From: Candidatus Thorarchaeota archaeon
Lineage (GTDB): Archaea > Asgardarchaeota > Thorarchaeia > Thorarchaeales > Thorarchaeaceae
Assembly (NCBI GenBank): GCA_016841005.1
Contig: JAEORG010000469.1
Span: 1 to 40,882 of the forward strand
Direction of reading: 5' to 3'
Length of the DNA: 40,882 nt
The stretch's first letter is position 1. Every line of letters begins with the position of its first letter. Positions 16,064-24,695 of this stretch are shown here, piece after piece. A model generated the notes under the pieces. It searched no databases. It was not told where the DNA came from and saw only the letters and a list, made by a program, of their open reading frames with translations. A program made the translations under genes and the position numbers.

Positions 16064-16384
16064 ATGGCAGATCTAAAAGAAATAAGCAAATGGCTAGTAG
16101 TAATCGGTGGACTCCTTGGACTTCTTGAAGGTATTCTCAGAATCCTCGGATATGGAATATTTGGAGGAGGAATATTCATTCTTGATGGACTGATTATGGG
16201 TGTCATAGCGATAGTTCTAGCACTAATAGCTCTTGCTACTAGCGGAATTGTGAACATACCTGCATTGAAGTTTGATTACAACTGGATTGTATTAATAATT
16301 CTAGGTATTCTGATGTACATCTTTGGCTCTGGCCTTGGTGGAATTCTAATAATCTTAGGCGCAATCCTGATGCTAATCAAATAG
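16064..16384 (+). CDS. Small hydrophobic membrane protein, paralogue of the 17884-18246 product
   Basis: This unknown 106-residue protein is almost entirely hydrophobic, with three to four membrane segments (WLVVIGGLLGLLEGIL; GLIMGVIAIVLALIALAT; WIVLIILGILMYIFG; GGILIILGAILMLI). The second half matches the minus-strand gene at 17884-18246: LAT-x-G-x2-NIP-x2-K, then a Gly-rich pair of helices ending in GGxLxIxGxILML. The ATG at 16064 has GGAGTG about 10 nt upstream; an earlier in-frame ATG at 16046 lacks one. A strong terminator follows. Function unknown. Confidence 0.7.
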   Translation: MADLKEISKWLVVIGGLLGLLEGILRILGYGIFGGGIFILDGLIMGVIAIVLALIALATSGIVNIPALKFDYNWIVLIILGILMYIFGSGLGGILIILGAILMLIK

Positions 16385-16391
16385 AATGAAA

Positions 16392-16443
16392 CACTCATGC
16401 TGAGGGAAAACGACCTTGGCATGAGTGCCATTCCTTTTGTTTT
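16392..16443. terminator. Strong hairpin terminator, possibly bidirectional
   Basis: The arms CACTCATGC (16392-16400) and GCATGAGTG (16419-16427) are exact complements, and an outer AATG/CATT pair extends the stem. A T-rich tract (TTCCTTTTGTTTTC) follows on the plus strand. It lies between the convergent small membrane protein and aminotransferase genes and could serve both. Confidence 0.65.
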
Positions 16444-16446
16444 CAG

Positions 16447-17838
16447 TTATGCTGATTCTTCTGTGATGGCCTTGTCTAACCTACGGATGGCTTCATCAAT
16501 ATCATCGTGAGTGATGACATAACTAGGAGTAAATCTGATAACATTTTGACCTGAACCTAGCATCCAGAGATGTTGTTTCTGAACAGCATTCTTCACAATT
16601 CTGTCCCGTAGTTTTGGAGCTTTTGTCTTTGAACTCTTTTCCTTCACAAACTCCATGCCAATCATTAGGCCAAGACCACGTACATCTCCAACAACTTCAT
16701 GTTTGTCTTTGAGTTCATCAAGCTGTTTCATCATATACAATCCATTCTCAGCATTTTTCTTGAGAAAATCATTATCTTCGATATGCTTGAGAACCCACAA
16801 AGCAATTAGTGCCATTCGTGGTTCAGCAGAAAATGTTTCAGAATGCCTTGTTTCGCCTGAAAACATTGGTGAGGGGCCAATTGATGCACCCATTGGATAT
16901 CCGCCACCAAGAGCCTTAGCCATTGAGATATAATCTGGAACCACACCATGGTTCTCAATTGCACACCATTTTCCAGTCCTACCCATTCCTGCCTGTACTT
17001 CATCAGAGTGGAAGAAAGCCCCGTTGTCTTTGGCAATCTTGTATATTCCTTGTACCACATCAGATGGAGGAACAATGAGACCTCCCTCACCTGCAAGAGG
17101 TTCCATAACTACTGCAGCAATATCATTACCCTCAACCTGAAGTGCATACTCAAGGGTATCTAACACGTGGTTCTTGTAATCATCGTCAGTCATTCCCTTT
17201 GGTTTTCGATACATGTAGGGATACGGTACCCTGATTACATCAACACCTTGTGGGAATGTATTCTTGTGCCTGAAGTTGGTTGAGGTCAATGCTAAAGCAT
17301 ATCCTGTTCTGCCATGAAATGCGGGTCTAAATCCAACAAATCGCCGTCTGTTTGTGAGGTCCATTGCTGATTTCATACACCCTTCTACAGCACGACCTCC
17401 TGAAGTTGTAAAAGTAACATTCTTTCGATGACTTCCAGGAGTAATCTGAGCTAACTTCTCAGCTAAAAGAGTCTGAGGAATTGCATCAAAATCCATTCCT
17501 GGAAACTCATGAATTACATCCAAAATATCATTCTCAAACTCAAGAAGTGGTTTATACCTTAGACCGAAGGCTCGTACAGCTACACCTCCTGTGAGGTCTA
17601 AGTACTCTTGCCCTTCAACATCATAGATTTGGACACCTTCTCCACGAGTGTGATCAAGGCAACCGTATACGTCACGATCCTGTGTTGTGAGCGCGAGAGC
17701 TTCAGCTGCTCGATTTTTCCAATACTTATTGGTCATCTGTTTTGGAGTTACATCGAACCCTAGGTCCTTTAGAATCTGATAGTGTTTGTCGTTCATCCTA
17801 TCCACTGTCCAATGAAAAGGCAGCCTGTCGCGTGACAT
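16447..17838 (-). CDS. Class III PLP-dependent aminotransferase (ornithine/GABA-AT family; possible amino-acid racemase)
   Basis: The 463-residue fold-type I PLP enzyme acts on omega-amino or alpha-amino acids. It shows TTSGGRAVEG for phosphate binding, HSDEVQAGMGRTGK with the PLP-pyridine Asp, and the Schiff-base Lys in SMAKALGGGYPMGA. HGRTGYALALT corresponds to the GABA/ornithine-AT region. The long N-terminal segment and DxTGGVAVRAFG resemble enzymes from Thermococcales, several of which are broad-range amino-acid racemases rather than aminotransferases. Motifs alone do not separate these activities. The ATG at 17838 has only a weak GGTG nearby. The flanking small membrane protein genes do not explain its pathway. 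Confidence 0.88.
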   Translation of the reverse strand: MSRDRLPFHWTVDRMNDKHYQILKDLGFDVTPKQMTNKYWKNRAAEALALTTQDRDVYGCLDHTRGEGVQIYDVEGQEYLDLTGGVAVRAFGLRYKPLLEFENDILDVIHEFPGMDFDAIPQTLLAEKLAQITPGSHRKNVTFTTSGGRAVEGCMKSAMDLTNRRRFVGFRPAFHGRTGYALALTSTNFRHKNTFPQGVDVIRVPYPYMYRKPKGMTDDDYKNHVLDTLEYALQVEGNDIAAVVMEPLAGEGGLIVPPSDVVQGIYKIAKDNGAFFHSDEVQAGMGRTGKWCAIENHGVVPDYISMAKALGGGYPMGASIGPSPMFSGETRHSETFSAEPRMALIALWVLKHIEDNDFLKKNAENGLYMMKQLDELKDKHEVVGDVRGLGLMIGMEFVKEKSSKTKAPKLRDRIVKNAVQKQHLWMLGSGQNVIRFTPSYVITHDDIDEAIRRLDKAITEESA

Positions 17839-17883
17839 GCACCATTATCTAATTTGTGTTGAAGGTACTAAATGCTATATCAA

Positions 17884-18246
17884 TCAAAAAAGCATAAGGA
17901 TAGATCCAATAATAACTAACACTCCGCCTAAAGTTCCACCTAACAGATATGATGCAACACCAAGCAGAAACAGGACGAAGAGATTCTTCTGGAGTTTGAT
18001 TTGCGGGATGTTGAGAACCCCAAAGGTAGCTAGAGTAACTAGTGACAAGATAACCAGTAAGATTCCGACAATGAGATTATTCAGAGTACCTAATAATCCA
18101 AGTAAATCAAGAGATGGAAGAAAGGTGACTCCAACTCCAACATTTAGAAGGTAGAGTGCACCAAAAATGAATGTAACAACCGCTCCAAAGACAACCAGTA
18201 GTTGCCCCACCATATAAGTGTCGGAGCGGTCTTTTGTTTCCATCAT
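17884..18246 (-). CDS. Small four-helix membrane protein (paralogue of 16064-16384)
   Basis: This unknown 120-residue hydrophobic protein has four segments (LLVVFGAVVTFIFGALYLL; LIVGILLVILSLVTLA; LFVLFLLGVASYLLG; GGVLVIIGSILMLF). The last 60 residues share LATxGxxNIPxxK and GGxLxIxGxILML with the protein encoded at 16064-16384 on the other side of the aminotransferase gene. The start is either of two adjacent ATGs (18246, 18243), with AAGGGA upstream. It lies 15 bp downstream of the next hydrophobic-protein gene on the same strand, so the two are probably one operon. Confidence 0.72.
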   Translation of the reverse strand: MMETKDRSDTYMVGQLLVVFGAVVTFIFGALYLLNVGVGVTFLPSLDLLGLLGTLNNLIVGILLVILSLVTLATFGVLNIPQIKLQKNLFVLFLLGVASYLLGGTLGGVLVIIGSILMLF

Positions 18247-18261
18247 ATTTCCCTTGCACTA

Positions 18262-18630
18262 TTATTTTCTTAAAATCAACAGGAGTCCTGCTAAGACTAT
18301 CATAAATCCACACAGAGTATCTAAGCTCATTAACCAACCTAAAATATCTAACGAGAAGTTTCTCAGTAGGATGAAGATGATGAATAGACCAAATATGAAT
18401 AGTGCTACACCAGACCTATGTAATTTCCAGTGTAGGAATCCTGCAGCATCGAATGACAAGATGACTAGGAGGATTAACACTATCGCTAATATTGCATTAA
18501 TTAACGAATTGAGATCTCCACCAATCATACCATTGATATTAGTGATAAGAGCCTGAATAGCATATAGGAAAAGGACCAGTCCACCTAATGCCGTATAGCC
18601 TTTGGCAGCTCCTTCAGCTTGACAACCCAT
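18262..18630 (-). CDS. Small four-helix membrane protein, possible third family member
   Basis: This unknown 122-residue protein has four hydrophobic segments (LGGLVLFLYAIQALI; LINAILAIVLILLVIL; GVALFIFGLFIIFILL; LCGFMIVLAGLLLILR). Its layout and its Gly-rich terminal helix resemble the two neighbours, but the NIPxxK motif is replaced by FLHWKLH, so paralogy is less certain. The ATG at 18630 has GAGGT 8 nt upstream. It is the first gene of a two-gene minus-strand unit and is divergent from a zinc-ribbon gene. Confidence 0.7.
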   Translation of the reverse strand: MGCQAEGAAKGYTALGGLVLFLYAIQALITNINGMIGGDLNSLINAILAIVLILLVILSFDAAGFLHWKLHRSGVALFIFGLFIIFILLRNFSLDILGWLMSLDTLCGFMIVLAGLLLILRK

Positions 18631-18778
18631 TATTTTAACCTCATAATTTGGTTGCGGAATGTACAGACAAGCGCCATATTAAGCTTCATCCTTTATGGAA
18701 GAGTACCCCTGTAATACATAGGGTTCTATTTCAAGAAATTCCAGTTCTTTATGATGTAATAGTCCAGGGTGGTAATTG

Positions 18779-19648
18779 ATGAGATATCCAGACTATGAGG
18801 AACGACACCGAGATAGACCAGTCAGACTTGAGCGTACAGAAGGAACAATCATTATCGAAGGAAAGGCATATCCTGCCCGAGAAGTAGTTGAAGCGCTGGC
18901 TCAATCTGGATATTCAGAGATACGTTCTACGGGAGATGCTTTGATACTTGGTCGAAGGAAGATAGCTCCAATCTACAAATCGAGGCAAGAGAGAGCTATG
19001 GCTACGTTATGTCATGATAGTCTGTCATATTGTTGCCCATTATCAAAACGATGTGCAGAGCGAGATCGCGCACTAGAAATCCTTGGACTCACAAATGCAG
19101 ATTACGAACATCTGAAGGGTGATTCTCATCACAAGTTCTTGGATGCATCAAAAGGAACATCGTCATCAGCCTATGACTGGGATCAGATTCCTCCGAGTAG
19201 AACTGCGAATCAACCAGCTTCGGATAGAGGATATGGGTCAGATGATTATAGAAGAGATTTTGACACATTAGACAGAGTACTTGATTCTCGTTCATCATCT
19301 CGAGATAGTCGCGATAACCCTTGGGCTAGTACCTCGAGTTCTCTGAGAGAGGAACAACAAATGGAATATGGAAGGAGAGGACCTTCTCCATTTACTGATG
19401 TTTCTAAAGATGGTTCATTGATGGAGGAGATGACACTCGCAACTCGCAATCTTGAAACCTCAGGTACTTGTAGAATTGGTTCAGACGCAAGTCTTGATGG
19501 AATAGGGTCCCTGTTTGCTCAAGGCGAGTTGAGTCCATTCAATGATGATGCAAAATCTGAAAATGATCGGCTAAGTTTCTGTTTCTCTTGTGGAAGAACA
19601 TTTGAGCCAAATACTAAAGTCTGTCCGTATTGCGGAGCTCCACAATAG
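18779..19648 (+). CDS. Zinc-ribbon protein with Cys cluster and disordered middle
   Basis: I do not recognise the family. Of 289 residues, the N-terminal part (about 20-70) looks like a small alpha/beta module (TIIIEGKAYPAREVVEALAQ). A Cys cluster follows, C-x7-CC-x6-C (CHDSLSYCCPLSKRC), which may hold a metal. Residues about 125-265 are Ser/Asp/Arg-rich and predicted disordered. The C-terminus is a clear zinc ribbon, CFSCGRTFEPNTKVCPYCGAP. The ATG at 18779 (a TTG codon precedes it) follows AGGGTGGT with a 5-nt gap. There is no signal peptide. The ribbon suggests nucleic-acid or protein binding. The next gene converges 7 bp away. Confidence 0.75.
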   Translation: MRYPDYEERHRDRPVRLERTEGTIIIEGKAYPAREVVEALAQSGYSEIRSTGDALILGRRKIAPIYKSRQERAMATLCHDSLSYCCPLSKRCAERDRALEILGLTNADYEHLKGDSHHKFLDASKGTSSSAYDWDQIPPSRTANQPASDRGYGSDDYRRDFDTLDRVLDSRSSSRDSRDNPWASTSSSLREEQQMEYGRRGPSPFTDVSKDGSLMEEMTLATRNLETSGTCRIGSDASLDGIGSLFAQGELSPFNDDAKSENDRLSFCFSCGRTFEPNTKVCPYCGAPQ

Positions 19649-19655
19649 AATCCAA

Positions 19656-20693
19656 TCAATAATTACCTATGGCAGATTCACGTCTTCGAGAGTAGTCGCT
19701 TGGATAGTGGAACGTAGAAACGATTCTGTCGATTCCTGCATCGAGAGCAAGTGCTTTGAGCTCTTGAACTTGATCAAGAGATGTAACACCCCATCTAAAG
19801 AGTGATGCACGACCACCGCGTCGAGTAAACTCATTTGTGAAGTATAAAGATTCTACAAGGTCTGTATATGCACTAGTTCCTTTCTCAGGCAACAAGGGAG
19901 ACCATGGAAATAGATTGATGAGAACATTACCAGTAATCTCTCCAATCTTTGCATAGTCATATCCGTATTCTTTACTTCCACCTTCTGAAAGTCCTGTTTC
20001 GGGGTCTAACAATACTTCCACTGCAATCCGTAGTGGCTCCTCGCGTTCCGTAGCCTCATCAGCCTCACGGGCTGCGGCTTGAATAACATTAAGTCCTTGA
20101 TGGACCTTCTCGCTTCTCCATTGATGCCACTTCTCGTGGTTTTCAGGCGTTTCAGTGATATAAGCATAAGAGAGCCTACTAGGCTCTTGATCTACGAGAG
20201 GGGCAAATTCTGCTCGACAGCGATCGCAGAAGCAGAAGTAATCGCGGATGAATCCCGTGCCAAATAGAAGAATCTCCTCGATGGGATATGATCCAAGCTC
20301 CTTGACGATCTCTGCACTGTATTCCCAGAATTCAGGTCTATTCGGGCAAATCTGATGTTCCATCCTCTGTCCTTTATCAGTCATAGAGATGTACTTGGGA
20401 TCTCGAGAAAACCAAGTATCTGTATACATATCCATACCAATAACAGCCTTGATGCCAAGAGCGTGAGTCAATTCAACCCACTCTTCAAAGAACTGAACAT
20501 TCTTTTCCTCCACCGGGGCAGTTCTGCTTGGGTAATTTGCATATCCAGTTGGCGCTTTCCCGACCATTCCTACGCCATCCATGTATGAAGCATATGTAGA
20601 AAGAAACTCTTTTGCAGACATCTCAACATCCTCGGGTTTGAGCATGATGACCATCTTTTGCATGAAGAATTCTCGAAAGTTGAGTCTGTTCAT
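19656..20693 (-). CDS. TIM-barrel glycoside-hydrolase-like protein with CxCxxC motif
   Basis: The 345-residue soluble protein looks like a beta/alpha barrel of the hypothetical-glycosidase kind. Barrel-strand segments include IKAVIGMDMYTDTWF, EEILLFGTGFIRDYFCFCDRCRAEF, IAVEVLLDPE, NVLINLFPWSP and IDRIVSTFHYP. The C-x-C-x2-C motif (CFCDRC) after the fourth strand is common in such barrels and probably binds zinc. FFEEWVELTHALGIKAVIG fits a sugar-hydrolase barrel start. There is no signal peptide, so any activity is cytosolic. Substrate and even hydrolase activity are uncertain; a radical-SAM enzyme is excluded by the Cys spacing. It lies 100 bp downstream of polB on the same strand. Confidence 0.65.
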   Translation of the reverse strand: MNRLNFREFFMQKMVIMLKPEDVEMSAKEFLSTYASYMDGVGMVGKAPTGYANYPSRTAPVEEKNVQFFEEWVELTHALGIKAVIGMDMYTDTWFSRDPKYISMTDKGQRMEHQICPNRPEFWEYSAEIVKELGSYPIEEILLFGTGFIRDYFCFCDRCRAEFAPLVDQEPSRLSYAYITETPENHEKWHQWRSEKVHQGLNVIQAAAREADEATEREEPLRIAVEVLLDPETGLSEGGSKEYGYDYAKIGEITGNVLINLFPWSPLLPEKGTSAYTDLVESLYFTNEFTRRGGRASLFRWGVTSLDQVQELKALALDAGIDRIVSTFHYPSDYSRRRESAIGNY

Positions 20694-20793
20694 CTTTGTG
20701 GAGCCCCGTCACTGATTATGGAAATCGACTGGATGTTAGGTTGGTTCTTGCTCAGCGTTCGCTAAAAGGGTTTCTTCGTTAGACTCCCAAGGA

Positions 20794-23607
20794 CTAAAAG
20801 AACTGGTCAAGGGTTGTAAAACCCATTAGACCGTCAAAGTCGAGACCAACAGCATCTAAAACCTGTTCGAAAACAGATTTGAGAGTATCAATGTATTTGT
20901 CTTTATCAATCCAATATCCCTGTTTCTTTGCGAGCTCTACTGGAAGAACACCCTCTCCATCCTTGGTCTTGATGTATTCTATCAAGCTTCCAGGAAGGGG
21001 GGGTTCAGTGAGCATTTGAGCGGCACGTACGTGCTGTGGTTTCACATCGCCATAACTATCAAGTCTTTTTGTCAGCTGTATACGAAAAGCAAGCTCTTCT
21101 GGAGAGTATTCTTCTTTCTTACCCTCTAAACGGTCCATTACCCGATAGACAATCTCACGGATTTCGTCTCGCGCTGTTTCAAATCCTTCATTACTATCTA
21201 CCCTCGCTAAAACGTCAAGCATTTCTTTGAATGCATTCTGGACAAACAGAGGTGTGTTTCTCTTTTTACCACTGAGACCCTTCACTTCAACATATCCAGA
21301 GTCATAAACTCCAATGTAGTTCTTCTTCCTATCAGAGAGAGCGACATACTTGTACGTCTTCTCAACCTCAAGATCAATCCCAAGTTCTTTTCGAGACCAC
21401 TCTACCATCTGTTTTTGTTGTTCTTGTGTAGGATTATCTAGAAAAACTGAATCTGTATCGCCATATAGGACTCGAACTCCCATTGATTCGGCCTTCTCCT
21501 TTGTACGGATTATAGCGTGTCGGCCATATGCAGTCACGCTCTCTGCAGCAGGCATGCAGAATAATTCGAAGTGTTGTGCCCCTGTAACTCCGTAAGATGC
21601 ATTTACGAAAACCTTCAATGCCTTCTCGACAACAGTATTCCAAGCTCGAGTGTCTTGATCGAGAGTTTTATCCTTACTCTTTCCCTTGAACCAGTTTACT
21701 CTTGTATCTCTGAAGAAACCTATTGTTTCACTAATCATGCCCTTGTTTAGTGTACAAATCCAATGATCAGTTTCAGGAACTCTGTTCTCTGTTCCGTTCT
21801 TACATACTTCATGAGGACAATCAACAGTTTCGTAGCTGATGTTGTGAGTCTTCATAATTGTTGGATATAGACTTGCAAAGTCTAGTACAGTTGCATTAAA
21901 ATGAACGCCGGGAACTGGATCAATGACTATTGCTCCTTTGAATGCTTTGTCCTTTATCATCGCCGCAGTTTGAGCAGTACTTGATTTGAGTAGTTCAATT
22001 TCATGTTGTTGGGGAATCAATGTTTTCCTTGACCTATGCTCTTGGCGAAAGAGTGATTGTATCCATGAGGATATACCAAATCGTGTTACATCTTCCATCG
22101 ATAATCGTGAAATTCGCATTAGAAGGATGATCAATCGCAAAACAAGATTCTCATCGTACTGAGTGATTTGCATAGTAATTTTTGAATCTAACCAACAATA
22201 GTGCGCGAGTTCGTTGTAGGGCAAATCGTTGATGCTTGTACTAAGCTCGAGCTTACCAGCACCAAGTAGCCCTTGACCAATAGCTTCGAGGCTGTTTTGC
22301 TCATAAGCGCCAGAGAGTGCATAGAGTCTGATAGATGGATTCTTCAGAAATTTGTATAGATCAATATGAATTCCACCTTGAAGAAATGCGATATCCTGAC
22401 GAATTCGTATCGGGCAATGCACATCAGTATCAATATTCAATCGTTTGGCTCTATTATAGAGATAGTTCAAGTCGAATGAATCTCCTACAAAGGATAGGAC
22501 GACAGGATAGCTGTCTAAGACTCTAAACGCTTGGATTAACATCTCACTCTCGTCATCGAAATATACAATGTCTAGTTCTTTTGGATAGTCCTTTCCTTTG
22601 TTCCCAGTCGGATGTCCTTTTCTGCGAAGGACAAAACACTTGTTGAGATTCTCATTATCAGCAAGACCAATTGCAGTAACAGGTTGTTGAGCAAGAAGAG
22701 GATCTGGGATTCTATTCTCTACTGGTGCATATACTTCAATATCAACTGCTATGCGACGGATATCAGGGACTTCAGTAAAAAACATAGGGGTGAAACGATC
22801 GATGATGCGGTCGATTGCTTCCTCATCTCCAAAAGTGCTTTTGAACTCATTAATAATTGACTCATCTATTTTTGGTTCACAACGAATTAGATTACCATTT
22901 TCAATCATGTATGGAAGCCCTGTTACAAGGTCAAGGTCATATGAGAAACAGTTACGATACCTTATTGCAGATTCCCATGCATGGCTTTCCTTCTGCATAT
23001 CTGGGGTGTGCTCAACTAAAAGATCGCGGATCGCTCCACTTGTCCCTCCAATACTGAGAGGGTCTTCAGCAAGAATCTTGGTCATCTTCCTCTTTTCATC
23101 TCGAAGAAGATCCTTTAGTTCTACAACTTCATTACCTGCATAACCTCTATGACTTCCCACCTTGTTTTGAACTACCTGAGGCGGGTAATCTGTGTAACAG
23201 TATGGTTTGTGTCCAGTGTTATCATACCAGAGTTTGATTTCCTTGCTAACAGGGTCATATAGTCGGAGTAATGCCTTCTTCACATTTCCCCCGACATAAT
23301 CTACTGACAATAAATATGAAGGGGAAAGATTCTGAGGCGATTCGCGAAAACCAATCTTCTGTTTTTTCACTGGGGCTGAGATTGATTCAACAGACTCACG
23401 AATTGCATCTAATTCATCATAGTCAGTATCATCCTCTTCAGCCTCATTTTGATTATCATTATGTAAGCCTTGTTTTTCTACTTCCCTCTTTGTATCTGAC
23501 TGCTTATTTTGTGGCTTACTCTTGGTTATAGGAGCTTTCTCACTATCAACTCCAAAAAAGTCCTCTAAGCTTGATTGATTCTCCTGCTCTTTGTTATCTT
23601 TTTCCAA
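20794..23607 (-). CDS. polB: Family B DNA polymerase with proofreading exonuclease
   Basis: This is a replicative-type DNA polymerase of 937 residues. Exo I is D289-I-E291 (RIAVDIEVYA), Exo II lies in SFVGDSFDLNYLYNRA, and Exo III is YCWLD. Polymerase motif A is DFASLYPTI (near 577), motif B is KVFVNASYG, and motif C is YGDTDS (near 715). All catalytic residues are present, so it should both synthesise and proofread. A PCNA-binding PIP-box-like motif occurs near the N-terminus (QSSLEDFF, about residues 11-18) and another at the extreme C-terminus (TTLDQFF). Two Cys (CPHEVC) and a further Cys lie in the palm insertion. The start is TTG at 23607 with no strong ribosome binding site. Residues about 20-75 are acidic and disordered. 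Confidence 0.95.
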   Translation of the reverse strand: MEKDNKEQENQSSLEDFFGVDSEKAPITKSKPQNKQSDTKREVEKQGLHNDNQNEAEEDDTDYDELDAIRESVESISAPVKKQKIGFRESPQNLSPSYLLSVDYVGGNVKKALLRLYDPVSKEIKLWYDNTGHKPYCYTDYPPQVVQNKVGSHRGYAGNEVVELKDLLRDEKRKMTKILAEDPLSIGGTSGAIRDLLVEHTPDMQKESHAWESAIRYRNCFSYDLDLVTGLPYMIENGNLIRCEPKIDESIINEFKSTFGDEEAIDRIIDRFTPMFFTEVPDIRRIAVDIEVYAPVENRIPDPLLAQQPVTAIGLADNENLNKCFVLRRKGHPTGNKGKDYPKELDIVYFDDESEMLIQAFRVLDSYPVVLSFVGDSFDLNYLYNRAKRLNIDTDVHCPIRIRQDIAFLQGGIHIDLYKFLKNPSIRLYALSGAYEQNSLEAIGQGLLGAGKLELSTSINDLPYNELAHYCWLDSKITMQITQYDENLVLRLIILLMRISRLSMEDVTRFGISSWIQSLFRQEHRSRKTLIPQQHEIELLKSSTAQTAAMIKDKAFKGAIVIDPVPGVHFNATVLDFASLYPTIMKTHNISYETVDCPHEVCKNGTENRVPETDHWICTLNKGMISETIGFFRDTRVNWFKGKSKDKTLDQDTRAWNTVVEKALKVFVNASYGVTGAQHFELFCMPAAESVTAYGRHAIIRTKEKAESMGVRVLYGDTDSVFLDNPTQEQQKQMVEWSRKELGIDLEVEKTYKYVALSDRKKNYIGVYDSGYVEVKGLSGKKRNTPLFVQNAFKEMLDVLARVDSNEGFETARDEIREIVYRVMDRLEGKKEEYSPEELAFRIQLTKRLDSYGDVKPQHVRAAQMLTEPPLPGSLIEYIKTKDGEGVLPVELAKKQGYWIDKDKYIDTLKSVFEQVLDAVGLDFDGLMGFTTLDQFF

Positions 23608-23714
23608 GGTGCTTCAAATAACATGGTCTTGATTTTCCTGATAAGCACTTCCCAATATCCATAATATGTTCCTCCAACGCGCTTTTCATTAGGAACCGAT
23701 GTTTACACACCAAC

Positions 23715-24152
23715 ATGGTATTAGTACAGAATACAGCTCCAAATCGAACCATTGTGGCAAGACTGGAGCCAGGAGAAGATATCTTGGAAACTCTCGAAAA
23801 GCTTGTTGTTGTAAACAGTATTCGAGCAGGTCATCTGTCTTTGATTGGAGCAGTAGCAAGTGCAACGTTAGGATATTTCGATAGAGAATCTCAGATATAC
23901 AGAAGCTTTACGCTTAATGAGGACTTGGAGGTCACATCGTGTATAGGAAATATTGCACGGACGGTCGATGATAGACCAGTTGTTCATGCACATATGGCAG
24001 TTGCAAATGAAGATGGAACGACCTTCAGTGGACATTTGATGAATGGATGTGTTGTATCAGTAACAATTGAGGTCGTAATCACAATTCTTGACGGCGAACT
24101 AATACGAGATATTGATCCAGCTACTGGATTAAATCTGCTGAGGCTCAGTTAA
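23715..24152 (+). CDS. PPC/DUF296-domain protein
   Basis: The 145-residue product is a single PPC (plants and prokaryotes conserved, DUF296) domain, known from plant AT-hook proteins and from stand-alone trimeric prokaryotic proteins. Conserved points are LEPGEDILETLEKL, the central HAHMAVAN with two His, and GHLMNGCVVSVTIEVVI. The His cluster and Gly-His loop usually bind a metal or small ligand, and function in prokaryotes is largely unknown. No AT-hook is present, so DNA binding should not be assumed. The ATG at 23715 lacks a ribosome binding site; a TATA-like CATAATATG lies near 23660. Its stop overlaps the converging HIT gene by 8 bp. Confidence 0.88.
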   Translation: MVLVQNTAPNRTIVARLEPGEDILETLEKLVVVNSIRAGHLSLIGAVASATLGYFDRESQIYRSFTLNEDLEVTSCIGNIARTVDDRPVVHAHMAVANEDGTTFSGHLMNGCVVSVTIEVVITILDGELIRDIDPATGLNLLRLS

Positions 24153-24576
24153 TTGCATTCTTCAATGCATTAGCAACTTTGTCAAGAATTTCTCTGGATG
24201 CCATTTCATCTCTATAGTTCTCTGGGAATTGAAATCTAAAATCATCACCTTCACTTCGAGGTATAGCATGAAAGTGTAGATGAGGAACCTCTTGCCCTGC
24301 TTCAGGTCCATTTGCCGCAACGTTTAGGATTCCTATTGGTCCATATACTCTGTGAATTCTTTGGGTTAGTTCTGCGAGTTTCCTTCCAAGATGTGCAGCG
24401 ATATCTGGATCTACATCCAACAAGTTGGTAAAATGCTGTTTGGGAACTAACAGGGTATGTCCTTCTCGTATAGGAAATACGTCCATGAACGCAATACAAT
24501 ATTCATCTTCAAAAACTACAGAGGAGGGGATCTCACCCTTTACAATCCTACAGAAGATACAATCATCAGGAGACAT
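24145..24576 (-). CDS. HIT-family nucleotide hydrolase/transferase
   Basis: The 143-residue histidine-triad protein hydrolyses or transfers nucleotide phosphates such as adenosine phosphoramidates or dinucleoside polyphosphates. The start matches the HIT family exactly: MSPDDCIFCRIVKGEIPSS with C-x2-C, then the HLHFHAIP triad near residue 100. The longer in-frame extension to 24762 overlaps the divergent gene and is not family-like, so I chose the ATG at 24576. It has no ribosome binding site, and TATA-like sequence (TTTATC, TATATTA) lies about 20-30 bp upstream, which fits a leaderless message. It is divergent from the GIFT-domain gene. Confidence 0.93.
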   Translation of the reverse strand: MSPDDCIFCRIVKGEIPSSVVFEDEYCIAFMDVFPIREGHTLLVPKQHFTNLLDVDPDIAAHLGRKLAELTQRIHRVYGPIGILNVAANGPEAGQEVPHLHFHAIPRSEGDDFRFQFPENYRDEMASREILDKVANALKNAIN

Positions 24577-24695
24577 GGAAATAAAGCATGTAATATACGA
24601 GATAAAATGTTCGAAAATAGAATAAGGGTTATCCCCAAAACTCTCATTAGTTGTTCTATGGAAAATACCCGTACCTGGGTCAGAAGGTGTGCTAT

